DNA of 64,000 bases, taken from Montifringilla adamsi. Its lineage: Eukaryota > Chordata > Aves > Passeriformes > Passeridae. Shown here in pieces: positions 51,701 through 64,000 of this stretch. Each line of letters begins with the position of its first letter. The stretch's first letter is position 1. The notes under the pieces were generated by a model. The model worked only from the letters and a program-made list of their open reading frames with translations. It did no database searches and had not been told where the DNA came from. The position numbers and the translations under genes were made by a program. Location: contig JAGGNK010013003.1 in assembly GCA_017590115.1 (NCBI GenBank), forward strand, positions 3,344,431 to 3,408,430, written 5' to 3'.

Positions 51701-52710
51701 ATCTGGAAGAATGTTTCAGTCACTTTAGGTGGCAGTTTCTTATCTCCCTTGGGCAGAATTTCTGGGACTTTCTGTGACTCTCTGAGTGAGTGAGATGCAA
51801 AAGACCAGGTGTCTTCATCCATGAAGTCAGGGATGCTTTTGCTTGGACCTTTATATTGGGGAAAGGGCTCCAGGAAAGTTTCCTGAAGAGAAACTGGGGA
51901 GGCAGGGGAGCAGTGTCACTCCTTAGCTGCCTTTGTAGGGTAAGGATTAAGCTCTTCACCTCAGTACCTTCTGCAACTGCCAAGCCTGGGCAGCTCATTC
52001 TCTTGCAGTGCCTCGACAGGAATTTTGCAGTTTCTCCAAATCAGACCTGTGCCTGTTGGGGGCTCTCACCCTGCAAAACTCGGTCACACGTGGGAAGCCA
52101 AGCTGCAGGTCCTTGCCCACTGCCTGCTGGCAAAGTGCAGATTTCAGGGGGATGTGACAGAACAGGGTCTTCTTGCTGAAGGGTCCTGCTGGAGCCCCTC
52201 CCAAGGGTCACAGTCCCTTGGTCCCTTTGCAGGTGCCTTGGGAGCAGGCTGCACCCACCCTTGTAGGCAGTGCTCTCTGCCCTGGCTGGTGCACGCTCCC
52301 TAATTGGTGATGACACCCTGAGGAGGACTTTGTGCAGGGCTGTCAGGAGCAGTTCCTGATGCTTGGCAGAGCTTCCATGCAGCTGCTGGATGGAGGCTGC
52401 AGGTCAGGCCCTGACACGGGGGCTCAGCCAGGCGAGGACTTTGTGCACATCAGTGCCTGGAGGTTCCCTGAGCAGTTTCCCATCTGATTTGATTTGTGTG
52501 TTTATTGTGTGCCTGGAATGGAATACATATTCAAGCTCTTTTCTAAGGAAAGAATTTCAAAGTTACTGCCATGATCAGCAGGGTTGGCTTCCCTTTTTAT
52601 GACTGGGGAAAGGAAAGGATTGCCACCAAAATCAAGTAGCTTTTAATGTACACTTGATGGCCAAGTGCTGACCTGCAGCAAGCTGGAACCAACCGAGAAA
52701 CCACCCTCTG

Positions 52711-52712
<2 letters not shown>

Positions 52713-52742
<30 letters not shown>
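52713..52742. repeat. TC dinucleotide microsatellite
   Basis: About fifteen CT units in a polypyrimidine tract; likely polymorphic. Confidence 0.95.
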
Positions 52743-52746
<4 letters not shown>

Positions 52747-54908
52747 CTACCAAGTGTCTGCCTCTAAGTAGCACAGACCACCCCACAAAATCTCACACAT
52801 CTCCTGTTGGGTGAAGCATTGCCCAGAGGTGGGAATACCCACGTGGATTTTCTGTGGGGCACAGCCAGCCCCAAGAAGGTGATGAAGTTAAAGAGGAGTG
52901 TGTTTAAAGGAAAGGAGAGGATGTGGCTTTTCTGGGCTTTTCCTTGAAAGGAAATGCCCTTTGAGAGGAGGCCTGGGAGAGGTGGATGCCAGGGCTCAGG
53001 GAGCAGGATGCGTGACTTCCAGAAGCTGCAGAGGGGGGAAGGACTACAGTGAGGTTCATTTGGACCTCTGGCAAATTGAGGGTGTCAGGGAGTGACTCAG
53101 CTGGTTGTTCTGCCCTTGACTGTCTGCAACACTGTGCACTGATGTTGGAGGAGCTCAGTGAATGGTAAATCCAGCTTTGGTTCACCTGAAAGGATCCAGC
53201 TTGGATTTGCCAGATGTGTTTCAGGGGAGAGCATTCCTGGCTGGCTGTGATGGAAGGGCTAAGGGATCTTCAGGCAGACTTGTTGGCATGGCTGCAGCTG
53301 GAGATTCCCAGCCAGGGCCAGCATCCCCAGGGCTCTGAGCAGAGAGTGGAGCTGGGGGCTGAGCCAAGAGCTGCTGGGAATCCTGGATGGTCCAGTGGCT
53401 TCCCAGCCCTCCCTCCCCACTGTGCCTCAGTGCTCCGGTGCATTGTGGGTTGCGTGGGCAGAGCATCCTCCTGGGAGGAGGGAATTGCTGACCACTGGGA
53501 AGCAGAGGAAAGCCTGGTTTAAAATAGCTTTGTTGGTGAGTCCTATTCCAGCCTGTGTCCATGCAAAATCATGTAAAAATCAGTTAATTCAGTTAAGAAT
53601 ACAAGAAGGGGTATGTGTGAAGGCTTTTCTACCTCTTGTGACCAGGGAGCTCAACACTAAAATCTGTGAGAAGATCCTTGTAAGAAGAACAGGACCTGTG
53701 CTTGGGTCCAGACAGGATCATGGCATCAGACAACCCCCCACTTCTTTGTCAGAGAACACCCATGATATCTGTGAACCCAGAAATGGTGTGGGTTTGGATG
53801 CAGCGCAGTGGGAGTGTGGGAACCCTTCATCAGCTCGTGCAGCACTCATGCCAATTTATAAATTGGTCCTTGGGGCTTGCCTTGCCTTTAGATTTTCAGA
53901 AGGAGTTTGGGGTGATGCTGGCAGAGGCTCTCCTGTCTTCAATAACTTGGAAGAGAAAGAGAGAGGAAAAGCAGAATCAGGAAGACAAACGTGAATGGAG
54001 AGGATGAATCTCCTGCCTGGCATCAAGTCTCCCTTTTTGCTATGCTGAAGTTACTTTCCCTCACCTTGCAGATTCTAAGCTGCTTGGCTTGTCTCCTCTC
54101 CCCCCCTCACCTCCTGGTTCAATTCTTTGATCTGAAAAGGCAATTACTCAGTGAAAGCAGGCAGTTGGGACTTTCTTAGGAGTGTGACTCAGCCTTTGCA
54201 GCAGCGAGTGCCCAAGGCTCCCAGCTGCTGAGCTTGCGCAGCTGGGCACAGGTGAGGTGCTCAAGAAGTTTATTTTTTTTCTCTCCAAGTCTCTTATTTC
54301 CCTCAATTTAAACTGGCTGCTGCACTTTCCAACTGGGTTTAAGGGAGTGTGTACTTGGATTGCAGGCATGGGAGGGTAAAGGAGTCAGGAGTGCATTTCT
54401 CCAACACTCCTCAAATTACTGGCCCTGAGCAGGACCCTTTTCCCAGCTTTATCCTACCCTTTATTTATTTTTTGTATTTCTGTGACTTAACAGCAGATTG
54501 AAGTCACAGTGTCTATCTCTAGCTCTGCTTCCTGTCTGCTCATGATAGGCATGACATCTCTGCAGAGGTCTCCATGTTCCTTCAAGGAACCAGACTTTAC
54601 TTTTCAAGAGAGCTAAAGAACCAGCACCTCAGTTCCTTGGGCACCAGTAAAATCCCTGACCTGTGAGATTTCCTGCCATCTCAGAGTGTCATAAAAATGA
54701 CAGAGCCAAGAAAGTGCTTTAAACACTTGAAAGAGTGCTGGGATCCACCTTTTAACCATTTTTTTTTCTCTGTGGGCAGAAGATTGTGTCTCTTGTGCTG
54801 CTTCAGACAACGTCAGAGATTTTTTGCAATCCTGGCTCTGGTCTTTGAGGAAGAAGCCCACACCACAAGAGCCATAAGAGTCTCACCACAAGAGTCTTGC
54901 AAGCTGGA

Positions 54909-54986
54909 AAATATCTCCAACCTTCCCTCTCTTGCCTTGTAAAAAAAAATATCTCCAACCTTCCCTCTCTTCCCTCTCTTGCCTTT
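54909..54986. repeat. Tandem duplication of a ~29-bp unit
   Basis: The unit beginning AATATCTCCAACC and ending CTTGCCTT occurs twice, separated by an A-run. The second copy has an additional internal CTTCCCTCT duplication. Confidence 0.9.
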
Positions 54987-55916
54987 CCACCTTGTGGTGG
55001 AAAATGCAAACCCCAGGAATATTCCCCATGACCTCTTCCCCACGGGTGAGCCCCCTTCCATATCACTGCCCCTTTCCCCAGGTCTCTTCCATAATATTTC
55101 CTATTTGCACCTGTGGAAAGAAGCAGAGTTTTGAGGCACAGGTTCTGGCTGTGGCAGCAGTGAGCGGGGCAGCTTTGCCACCAGCCCTGGCCCTCTCTCC
55201 AGTGCTGGGCTGGCAGCACCACGGCAGGGCAATGACTCAGTGCCTGGCAGAGGCAGGGAGGGGAGGCAGCAGCCCCCAACCTGCGGCTGAACAGGCTCAG
55301 CTTTGTGCTGGACATCTTAAAAGGAGCTTTATGACTCCTCTCAGCACAGCACGAGCCCCAGCTCCTGCACAGGCCCTTCTTTGTGGGTGGTGACGTGGGC
55401 CCGGCATGGAGGCGAAGCCAAGCAGGAGGTGGGGAACAGCACTGCTGGCAGGGTCCCTCGAAAGGACTGGGACTGGGAGGGGGTAAGAGCCAGGGCAGGG
55501 AAGCAAGACCCCAGGGTGCCTGATTCTGATCAGTCCAGAGGGGTGGTAGGTGCCCTAAGGGTGTGCCAGGGATCTGACTGAGCCCTGAGTTGATGGTGGT
55601 CCCTGGATGTCACTTAGAGTCACCAAAAGCATAGTTGGCTGCTGGAGACTCTTCCAAGCTGGTGTCAGAGGTCCCAGGAAAGATGGGGGAATACTTAGGC
55701 ACACCTTGTGTATTGCAATTCCGTGTAAATATGCAAAATCTCGGCTCTGCAAGGTTTTGATTCACACTTCCTCCACTTGGTTTCACATTAAAAAAACCCC
55801 ACCAAACCCTCTGCAGCTGCCTCCTCCTCTCTCAGTCACAGGGACATCTGTAGGAGCCCTTGCTTTTACCATTTGTCTCTCAAAATATCAGTTTTCACTT
55901 CGATTGAGCTAAATGG

Positions 55917-55938
55917 TTTCTCACCCATTTCTCACCCA
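55917..55938. repeat. Tandem 11-mer duplication
   Basis: TTTCTCACCCA occurs twice in tandem. Confidence 0.9.
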
Positions 55939-58900
55939 TTTCCATCAGTGGGTAATGAGCAGGGGATGCTCTCAGCTCTCTGCTGCAGCCTCTGCCCGGC
56001 TGACAGGGTGCACATGTTCATGCAAGGCGTGTTGCTGGGAAACCCAGTGGCCAGAGTCCCGCTCGCTGCCTTGCCCTGGCCCTGAGCACGTTAATCTCTG
56101 CCTCAGCTCAGCAGACAGACATCTGCTGCTGTTTTTCCAGACGGTGCCGTGCCGGGGTGATCCAACACAGAGACAGCTCCTACAGCTCAGCTGCCCCTTA
56201 AGGCCACCTCTGACCTGAGCCCACCACCAGAGGCAAAGGCTGAGATCCACCTTGCACAGTGCCAGGGCGTCTCCAGGAGGGGAGGTACTCCACATTTCTG
56301 CTGCACCATGTCGGGGTGATCCCCACCTGTTGGTGGGGTTTATTGCAGAGTAGGGCTGGGAAATGTCCCTTCTGCAGCTGTTGTCTAATTTTGCTTGAAT
56401 CCTCCCCAGGCAAGGAGCTAAAATACAAGAATGTTAAAACACTGCTTGCAGCCAGGCCAGTGCCCTTGATGCACAACTCCAATTTTAGTGCTCCATCACT
56501 TCTGTGGTGTCACCTCAGTAACTCCAGGGCATTCCCATGGCACAAATCCTGGAGTGATGCAGGATGAACTTGGCCTAAATTTGTAGAAACAGCTGAGACT
56601 GAATAATTTGTCTTCTAGGTATGTCAGTGACCCTGAAGATGGGGCTGCCAAGTGCTGTAAGACTTGTGTGACAATAGCAATGCTTACAGCAGCCATGCAG
56701 AGGCTGCTGGTGCTGAGCTGGTGCCCAGGTGGGTGTGGGAGGTGCTGGTGGTCTGCAGGCTGGGATACTCCTGCTCACAAATCCAGCCCTTGAGCCAGGT
56801 TTCACATCCTCCTTGTGCCCTGCAGCTGGGGGCATCAAACCTTGGCTGGACCAGGCAGTATAGGCAGGTTGTTACATAGAGGGAAAGCTGAGAATTGCTT
56901 CTCTCAGCTCAGTCAGTCTTGATGCTTTTGGACTGGACAGGGTCCATAAGTGAAAGGCTTGCCCCAAACCCAGATGGGAGCCACCAGCCCCAGGTGCTTG
57001 AGGCTGACAGGTTGGGGCCACACCCATTTGTCAGCCTGGAAATCCTGGTGCTGGGCTGCCCAATGGCATTTTTTGAGAAGCTTTCAAGAAAAATAGTTCT
57101 TATACAGGGGTCGCTGCCCAGAAACCCATGCAGCTGCATGGCTTGGAGAAGCTGGATCACCTGAAACTGCTGCAGAAGAGCAGGGTGCTTTTTTAAATGG
57201 CCCCTCCATCACAGATTGCAAACTAATACCAAAAGTGAAAAAAGGTACAAGAGAACATGCCCCTTCAGAATGAGAACTAGCTCCCTGCAGATATATGGGG
57301 ATGCTAAAGCCAGGCAACAGGTGAATTAACACAACTACTAGCCACTTTTTCAATTTCTTGAAAGTGCCAAGGTGTATTTTTATCACCAGAATTTTTGGTG
57401 GTTTAGGTCTGAAACCACCTCAAAGGCTGAAAATCAAGCCTGCTTTACTGAGCCCCACAGCTGTGCTTGGGCAGCCAGGCATTAAAAAAGAAAAAGCCAC
57501 GTTGCTGGAGAATTCAAACACAATCTGTTGCAAACCTGGTTTGCTGGGAAGGTGAGGCAGGGCCAGGGGGAAAAAAAATGGTCCAAGGGGCATTTTGTTG
57601 CTCTTGCACCTCTGTGCTGAGGAGGGATTGGGGGAATATAGTGAGAATAAATCTCTAGGTCCTGCAGCAAGGGGTATTACAGCTCACCAGGGCTCTGGGG
57701 CTTGTTGCTGTCTGAGGTACAGATATCAGTTAAACTAATCCTCTAAAAATGCTGTAGCATCCTCTTAATTCCTTTTAAACTGGACTTTCCTCAGGACAGC
57801 AGAGCCCTGAGTTTGTGCTGTGGTTGGATGAGCTGTGCTGAGGTGCTGGGTGGGGAGCTGGTGGAAGCTGGTGGGTCTCATTGTCTCCACAGTGTGAAGG
57901 GGCAGGAAATTTGGGTGGAGGGCCTGTGGGATGGCCGGGCTTATTTTAATACATGAAAATTTACAAGGAACTGGGAGAAAAGCAACCCTAAAACTTCCCT
58001 TTCCTAGCTTTCCACAAAACTCCCAGCAGAGCAAGCAGCTGCTTGAGGCACATCCACACTTGGGTTCACCCAAGTTTTCAGAGTCAGGAAACAAGATCTA
58101 AACTCCATCCCACCAAGCCTCTTCTTTCAGGAAAATGCTTTCTTCTTCATGTCATGAAGGAGGTTTCCCTCATGTGAGAGCACTGTGACATACAATTTGT
58201 AGGCCTCCCACAACAAAATTTAGAGGGGAGGAAATTTTCCCCATTTTGCAGGTCCTGAGGGAGCAAAAGGCAAGAGGCACACCCAAAGTGATGATATTCC
58301 TGCATCAGGATCCAAGGCTGCTGGTTGTCCTTGGAGCTGGGCTGAAAGAAATGCCACTGAAATGGGAAGGAGAAAAGGGAGGGAAGAGGCAAAGCAAAGA
58401 TGGAGAGAGGCAGAGAGCTGGGTACAAGGAGAGACTGAGGTTACAGGTTACTGAGCATGTCAAAATCAGATTTCCTGGCATCCTGTATGACTTTACAGGG
58501 ACAAAATCCATGTTTTTCAGCAACAGTGGTTCGAGTACAACCCTGAGACTGCTCTGGATCCTCATGCATCTGTGAGCAGTCTCTTGCATCCTGGGGCCAA
58601 AGTCACACGTGCACCAGCATGGCAGATTCATCACGGCGGGGCTGATGCCTTCTCCCCCTCAGTGCCCTTCAGATTCTTTCAGGAGCTAGGCTGTGGCTGG
58701 CCAGGCTCGGAAGAAGGGTTGGAAAGAAGGTGGCCAGGTGGGTTTTTGGTGGCCAGAGTGGGCGAAACGTGGGTCAGATGATCCCAGGGGAAGGTGAGTT
58801 GGGAAGGGAAAGGTCACCTAGGCAAGGCCAGGAGGAAGGTGGCTCCTCCACCTAGAGAAGAGAGACAATAGCAGCATTTGGGGACACTTTCTCTCCTGGT

Positions 58901-60705
58901 AATTCATGCTGCTGATTCCTGCTCATTGAGCCCAGACAGGCCTTCTGGGGGAAGTCTAAACATTAACAAAGCAAGCGGTGTGCACACAGCAGGGCAGCTC
59001 AAACACAGCGTGGGTGGTTTGCTGGAGGGCATTCACACTCAGCCGTGGCACAGGGGGGTCCTCCTGATGCTGGGCATGCACTGGTCAAGGCTGCATTTTA
59101 TCAACTCATCAAATATTTGTTTGCATCTGTGACCTTCAGAATTTGCCATCATGGGCATGATTTTGGCTGCAGGTTTGCTGGCAGCCACTTGGGCTTCCAG
59201 TATGGGCCAAGAGCAGGGCAGGATGGAAGAGCTCCTTGCCCACCCCTCTCCTGGGGACAACCAGCACTCTTTCCTTTCAGAAGATTTGTTTTGAGGAAAG
59301 GAGGTGCCAGGGAAACCTCTGCATGATCCAGGCTTGGCCATCCCTGTTGCCAGCTGCAGAAGTGGCTGTCACTCTGAGCACCAGTGGGGAGCAGTGGTTG
59401 ATCCCTGCTGGGGACACCTCCTTTCTGCAAGCAAGCAGAGACTGGACTCTCTGAAGCCAAAGTCATCTTTGCCATTCCAGTGAAAGAAAAGCACAAATGT
59501 CTTGATGTGAACACCTCTGTTCCCTTCAGACATCTTGCTTGCCCCTCAGGGAGGATTTGGGGTGAGTGAGGAGGAGCTGTCACAGTAAAGGTCCCTTTCC
59601 CTGAAATGTGGCTGCCTTCAGACAGATTTCTGTGCTATAGAAGGGGAGTTTGAGGCTTCCACACCTCAGGGATGTGGCCCCACTCCGCACAGGCTGTGGT
59701 GAGGTACAGGACAGGCTTTTCTCAGCACTGGCTTCTTATGGGGGCTGATTCTCAGTGGGAATGTGTTTGTTTCCTTTGGAGTTCATCAAGTGTAACCTGC
59801 AATTCTTATTAATTATGGCAACACTCCCAGCTTATGGCTATTTGGGCAGCACCATTTCTGTGCTTTTCACTGCCTAAATGCTTCACTGCCGACTGGACTA
59901 TTTCCTGATAATATCTTTTTCTGTGTTTCTGAGGAAGCTTCCCCTTATCCCAGACCTCTCTTCTTCCTAGCTCAGGACTCCCTTCCCCAGCCTGACGTGC
60001 TCTAGTTCCTGGGCAGGGTGCCACAGTTCTTCTGCAGGGTGGCCTTGCTGATTTGGTAACCTGCTTGCTCACAGGCTTATCTGAACTTGGTCCTGCCTTT
60101 CTTGGCCAGCCTGGCTGTGCATGCTCCTTTGAGGCAGAGAAAGGGAATGAGCTCTGCAGCTGCTGATGGCTGCAGCTACCAGCAGTGATGCAGTTCTTGT
60201 GTCAGCTCCTGTTTCCTCTTTCCAGAAAGGCAAATTGCTATCACTGAGCTGTCAGTGATATGGACAGAGGCCAGGATTTGGGCTGGCTGTGTGGTTATGT
60301 GAAGGCTCTTGCTTTATGTGCCAGTTGGGAATTACCAGCAACAGTGCTAACACATTTCTGGTGGTCAAGGCTTTTGACAGTGCTGACAAGAATTCAGCTG
60401 GTTTTATGCTCTGCTGTTGAGGTGCTGCTTTCATACAAACAAACACCCTTCCCAAGGCCAGAGGGTATGTCCTTTCCCCAGGATTTATTTTTAATATAGG
60501 AACTTGTCAGAGAAAGGGGCAGCAATGCTCTAGAGTGTTTCCTGGTGTATCTGCATGAACAGCTGGGCTCAGGCTGGACATGAATGAGGAAAACCTGCAA
60601 CAGGATCTTTGGATGTGATTGGTCTCAGACAACAGCTTAAATAATGTAATTTAACACAGCAATGTGAAGTCCACAGATGACTAATTTCTGTATTTGAAAA
60701 TACAG

Positions 60706-60726
60706 CTTCTTCTTCTTCTTCTTCTC
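60706..60726. repeat. CTT trinucleotide repeat
   Basis: Seven CTT units. Confidence 0.9.
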
Positions 60727-60781
60727 CTATTCCCCATCTAGAGCTCTGTGCTGCAGCTTGACCTCAGTCAGTCCCTCCCTT

Positions 60782-60813
60782 TTGTACACTCCTGATATTT
60801 CAGGAGTATACAA
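60782..60813. repeat. Inverted repeat with one mismatch
   Basis: TTGTACACTCCTGA and TCAGGAGTATACAA pair around a four-base loop with one mismatch. Part of one arm (CTCCTGATATTTC) recurs directly at about 60825-60837. Confidence 0.8.
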
Positions 60814-63800
60814 AATCAGGGTGGCTCCTGATATTTCTTTTTATACTCTGAACAGTGCCTGCTTGATGGGCTGTATGCTCAGCCATTCAAAATACATCTG
60901 TGCCCACCAAAAGTCTCCTTCCACATGCTGGAAACACAAATCAAATGGAGCACTGGGGAGCAGCTATAACTGGTCTTTATTGCCAACTCCTCTTGGTTAG
61001 CTGGCAAGGAGAAAAGGATGTTTCTCTCAGACCTTTTTTACATCCCTGTTCTGATTTTTCCAAAAGGAAATTGTGAGCACATGAGTTCAGCAGAGAGCCC
61101 CAGGGGATGGGAATCTCCATAGGGACATATTAAGGGCAATAATAATCCAATATTATTAATGACAATCAGAACAGACACCACATAATTGAACCCACAAGAC
61201 TTCTGTAAAGGGATTACTCTTAGGTGTTGAGCTGCCCAAGGATGGGGGAAAAGCATTTTGTGTAGAGAAAAAAAAACCCAAAAAAATCCTATGGGAAAGA
61301 GGAAATAACTTTAAGAAGACAGAGCAGACCAGGCTCTCCTCAGTGATCTGGAGGATGAGCAGAAGCACATCAGCTTATAGAGAGGCAGAGATGTAGCTGC
61401 AGGTGGTCTGGCCCAAGGATTTTTAGCACCTACTGGTGTGGCTCCCTGAGAGGCTGCAAGCAGCTGGAAACCTTTGTGTTCAGGGAGGAATGTGCTCGAA
61501 AAGCAAGAGTGAGCCCAGGACTCCACCAAGGCAGCATCAAAGCTGAACATCTGTTAAATGTGAGCTGCCTCTGGGGGTGCTTACAATAGAAAATGTGAGC
61601 CTGAAAAGCTGGAGGAGATGCTATGGTCAGCTCTTCTGGCAAGGAATTGTAGTAATCTCCTTCAGGGATGGGACCCTTGGCCTTCAGAGAAGTTCTGGCA
61701 GGCACATGGTCTGAACCAGGGCTGAGGTGGGTGACAAACAGCAGCCTTACTGATATCCATGTGTGCTGATGGAGAGCTTTGAGTGGAGAGTGACCAGGAA
61801 CACTGAAGCAAGGCAGACATGGCCAGAGCAATAAGATCTGATCTGCTGCCTCTGATTTGGTGAGGGGTGAACTGTGGTGGGGGAAAAACAGTGGGAAGGA
61901 GGCAGGTGAGTTTACAGCAGGGCTTGTCTCCTTGGTGAGCTGTAGCTCACATCCTCTTCATATCAGCAGCCAGGAGTGGCTACCCCCAGCCAGGGCAGAG
62001 CATTTCCCTGCTGCCAGCCAAGGGATGCTTTCCATGATGGGGGAATATGAGCGAGCAGGGCGAGACTGGCTCTGCTATGAGGTGAAAGCATGATGGGTGG
62101 GAAGCACGTGGGTTGCAAATCACTGCCTGCCTCCTTCCCTGGGGACCTGACCTCCAGAGAGCCTCTGGCAGTCATGGAAAAGCTGAAGCACCTCTGCCTT
62201 GAAGCAGGCTTAACTTTTGTCCTTGATCACACACTGGCCTTCCACTGGGTCTTGTGGTAGCCAAGGTGTGCCACGCTGGATGCCCTCCCAAGCCAGCTGC
62301 CTCTCTGGTTGGAAAGGAAGGCTTTGTAGGAGCTCTTCTTCAGAGGCCTTTCCCCAGAAAACTCTATCACTCTTTAAAAAATCTGTTTGAAAGGGCTCAG
62401 GGGGATAAAATGTTAAAAGAGGGGAAATGCTGAGCAGATGAAGCTCTAGCTTTGGTTTTAATGGCCTTAAGAAATCACACTAAAAAAAAAAAAGTTGTTG
62501 TTTCCAGGAAAAGTTGTCCAAAATCTCAACTTGATTTCCTTTCCAGTGTCATAAAAGCTGTTCTTTGATAAAGACTGTAATTAAAACCCCAGCAGTCTTA
62601 TCTTTTCTCTGATTAATTTTAATGCTATAAATCCAGAGGAGGAAGGGGATGCTTAAAAAGTCTGTATTTTCTCATATAAACATATCGTTCTCAGGAAGGC
62701 ACTTTCTTCTTTGACAAGGGTCTTTCTGTTGGAAAACCATTGCTTAGCTTTGCCCTGACAGCCCAGGGACAGTAAAACTTGTCAGCATGGAGAAACTGAG
62801 TGGCCAGGCTGGAGCTGGATAATGCTGGTATTAAGAGGGCAATTGTCTTTCTAACTTGGCCCAGCCAAGCAATCCCCTCCCATTCTCCTGATCCCCCTTC
62901 AGAGCTCCAAGGCAGCTGCTGGCTTGTGGCACATTTCTTTTCCTAGATGTCACCTTGGGGGTTTCTTCCCCCCGCCTCCCCGGATTACTGGGATGCTTGA
63001 ACTCATTTCTGCCTGTGGTATTGCAGATGTGGATGGGCTGGGCTGCATTTTTAGGATCTGATTCAAAGCCCACTGAAGGCAGGAACAATTTTCTGTTGAT
63101 GTCAGTGGTCTCTGGGGCAGGCACTGTGTAACTGCTAATTTTTATTCCAGGCAATTGCAGTTAAAAGGAGTGAAGTAAAACCTCCACATTTTATTTTAAA
63201 AGTAAAATGCTCAGCCAGGTCCACTGCCTGCTGAGCAGCCAAAACAAGGATCCTACTTAAGCCAGGGTTTTGCACCCTTGTGCAAAGTGTGTCTTCTTCA
63301 ACCTGGCATGTCTCTGGCTGCTCCTCAGGTGTCCTCTCTGTGCTGTGGGATGCTGGTCCCCACTGAGTGACCCATGGATCCCACACCCTGGTTTTAACAC
63401 TCTGGGCTTACATGGAAATGTGCTGATCAGGGGCTTTTTTCCTGCCTTTGGAAATCTTTAAATACCCCTGTAACTACAGGAAGCTCAAGGAGAAACACCA
63501 ATTTCTCAGTGTTGTGACAAGGTCACAGACACCTGAGAGCTGCCAGGGGAGCAGGACCCAGGAGCAGTTTGTAAGTAAAAAATGTATGTGTAGGTACATA
63601 CATGAGTAGAAATTCCCATTGTGAGGGCCAAGCTGCAAGAGAGGAGCTGCCAGGGAAGGTGTGTGAGATTTGGGTAGCTGTTTCACTGGGAAGAATTACA
63701 GACTCATTGGGACCAGACCTCTTATTTCACTTTCTTTGTGCTTCATCTAAAAACTAACAGGATTTTTCTTTTCCACCAGCTTCCGTGGGCTTTGGATCAG

Positions 63801-64000
63801 GATCATTGTGCCTGCAGGGTTATCTCAGTTTCCTGGAACTCTTTCACTGTTTGAATTTGCTAAGTATATTTACTACCAGGCTGCTTTCTTCTTTAACTCC
63901 CGCTGGCCGATTGCAAAAACGTTTTGTTCCCGGCAGCTGCTGGTACAGGAGCGGCGTCGCTCTCCCAAAGTGGGCTGTGCACGTCCCTGGGTGTCCCCTT

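Larger units (their letters stand above)
42001..52700. other. Gene-free region downstream of SNX5, part 2
   Basis: No supportable exon is visible. ORFs of 140-170 codons occur on both strands (for example 44302-43877 and 48968-48471) and overlap each other without recognisable domains. Contents are simple repeats and unique non-coding DNA. A CR1-like tail motif near 49520 is too short to call. Confidence 0.55.
52701..64000. other. Gene-free region downstream of SNX5, part 3
   Basis: No supportable gene. A 199-codon ORF (53395-53994) has no recognised domain or splice context. Simple and short tandem repeats are listed separately. CpG frequency rises slightly in the last 100 bases, which could mark the edge of something beyond the window. 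Confidence 0.55.

Noticed and set aside
53395..53994. 199-codon ORF
   Set aside because: No recognised family, opposite-strand ORFs overlap, and it is isolated from any promoter or splice signals I can support.
58525..58545. tRNA B-box-like GGTTCGAGTAC
   Set aside because: No A box at the right spacing and no cloverleaf can be drawn.
61430..61831. 133-codon minus-strand ORF that looked like a possible retroelement fragment
   Set aside because: No retroviral or LINE motif could be identified, and the flanks show no LTR or poly-A tail.

Overview
The window is vertebrate nuclear DNA, almost certainly from a bird and probably a songbird. Genes are split by GT-AG introns, coding exons match vertebrate proteins closely, and two CpG-rich promoters stand out of moderately GC-poor flanks. 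The one clear transposon is an LTR of a type I recall as common in passerine genomes. There are no operons, no CRISPR array and no bacterial-style genes.

Three protein-coding genes fill the first 35 kb. OVOL2 (plus strand, CDS 3223-9585, 4 coding exons, 263 aa) is a four-zinc-finger repressor that maintains epithelial identity. MGME1 (minus strand, CDS 16187-13026, 4 large-to-medium exons plus a short last exon, 337 aa) is a mitochondrial single-strand DNA exonuclease. SNX5 (plus strand, CDS 19734-34224, 13 exons, 397 aa) is a PX-BAR sorting nexin. Order and relative orientation (OVOL2 > < MGME1 SNX5 >) are those of human 20p11.23. OVOL2 and MGME1 converge. MGME1 and SNX5 are head-to-head and share a roughly 0.4-0.6 kb CpG-island promoter with NRF1-, ZNF143- and YY1-type motifs.

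The main regulatory points are as follows. A Grainyhead-like motif and an OVO-type CCGTTA motif lie 27 bp apart about 250 bp upstream of the OVOL2 start codon, suggesting GRHL activation and OVOL autoregulation. A palindromic Maf/AP-1 site and a perfect hairpin lie in OVOL2 intron 2. An antisense solo LTR ends only 34 bp before the last OVOL2 exon, so it borders or contains part of the splice-acceptor region. SNX5 intron 5 contains a structured block that may be the bird SNORD17, and intron 10 has a small C/D-like candidate.

From about 34.74 kb to the end (29 kb) I find no supportable protein gene. The ORFs there are unspliced, mostly lack a recognisable domain, and have overlapping equals on the other strand. 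This block has simple repeats, two good short inverted repeats, a G-rich tract and a small tandem duplication. No wholly new gene system is visible; the most interesting observations are regulatory.
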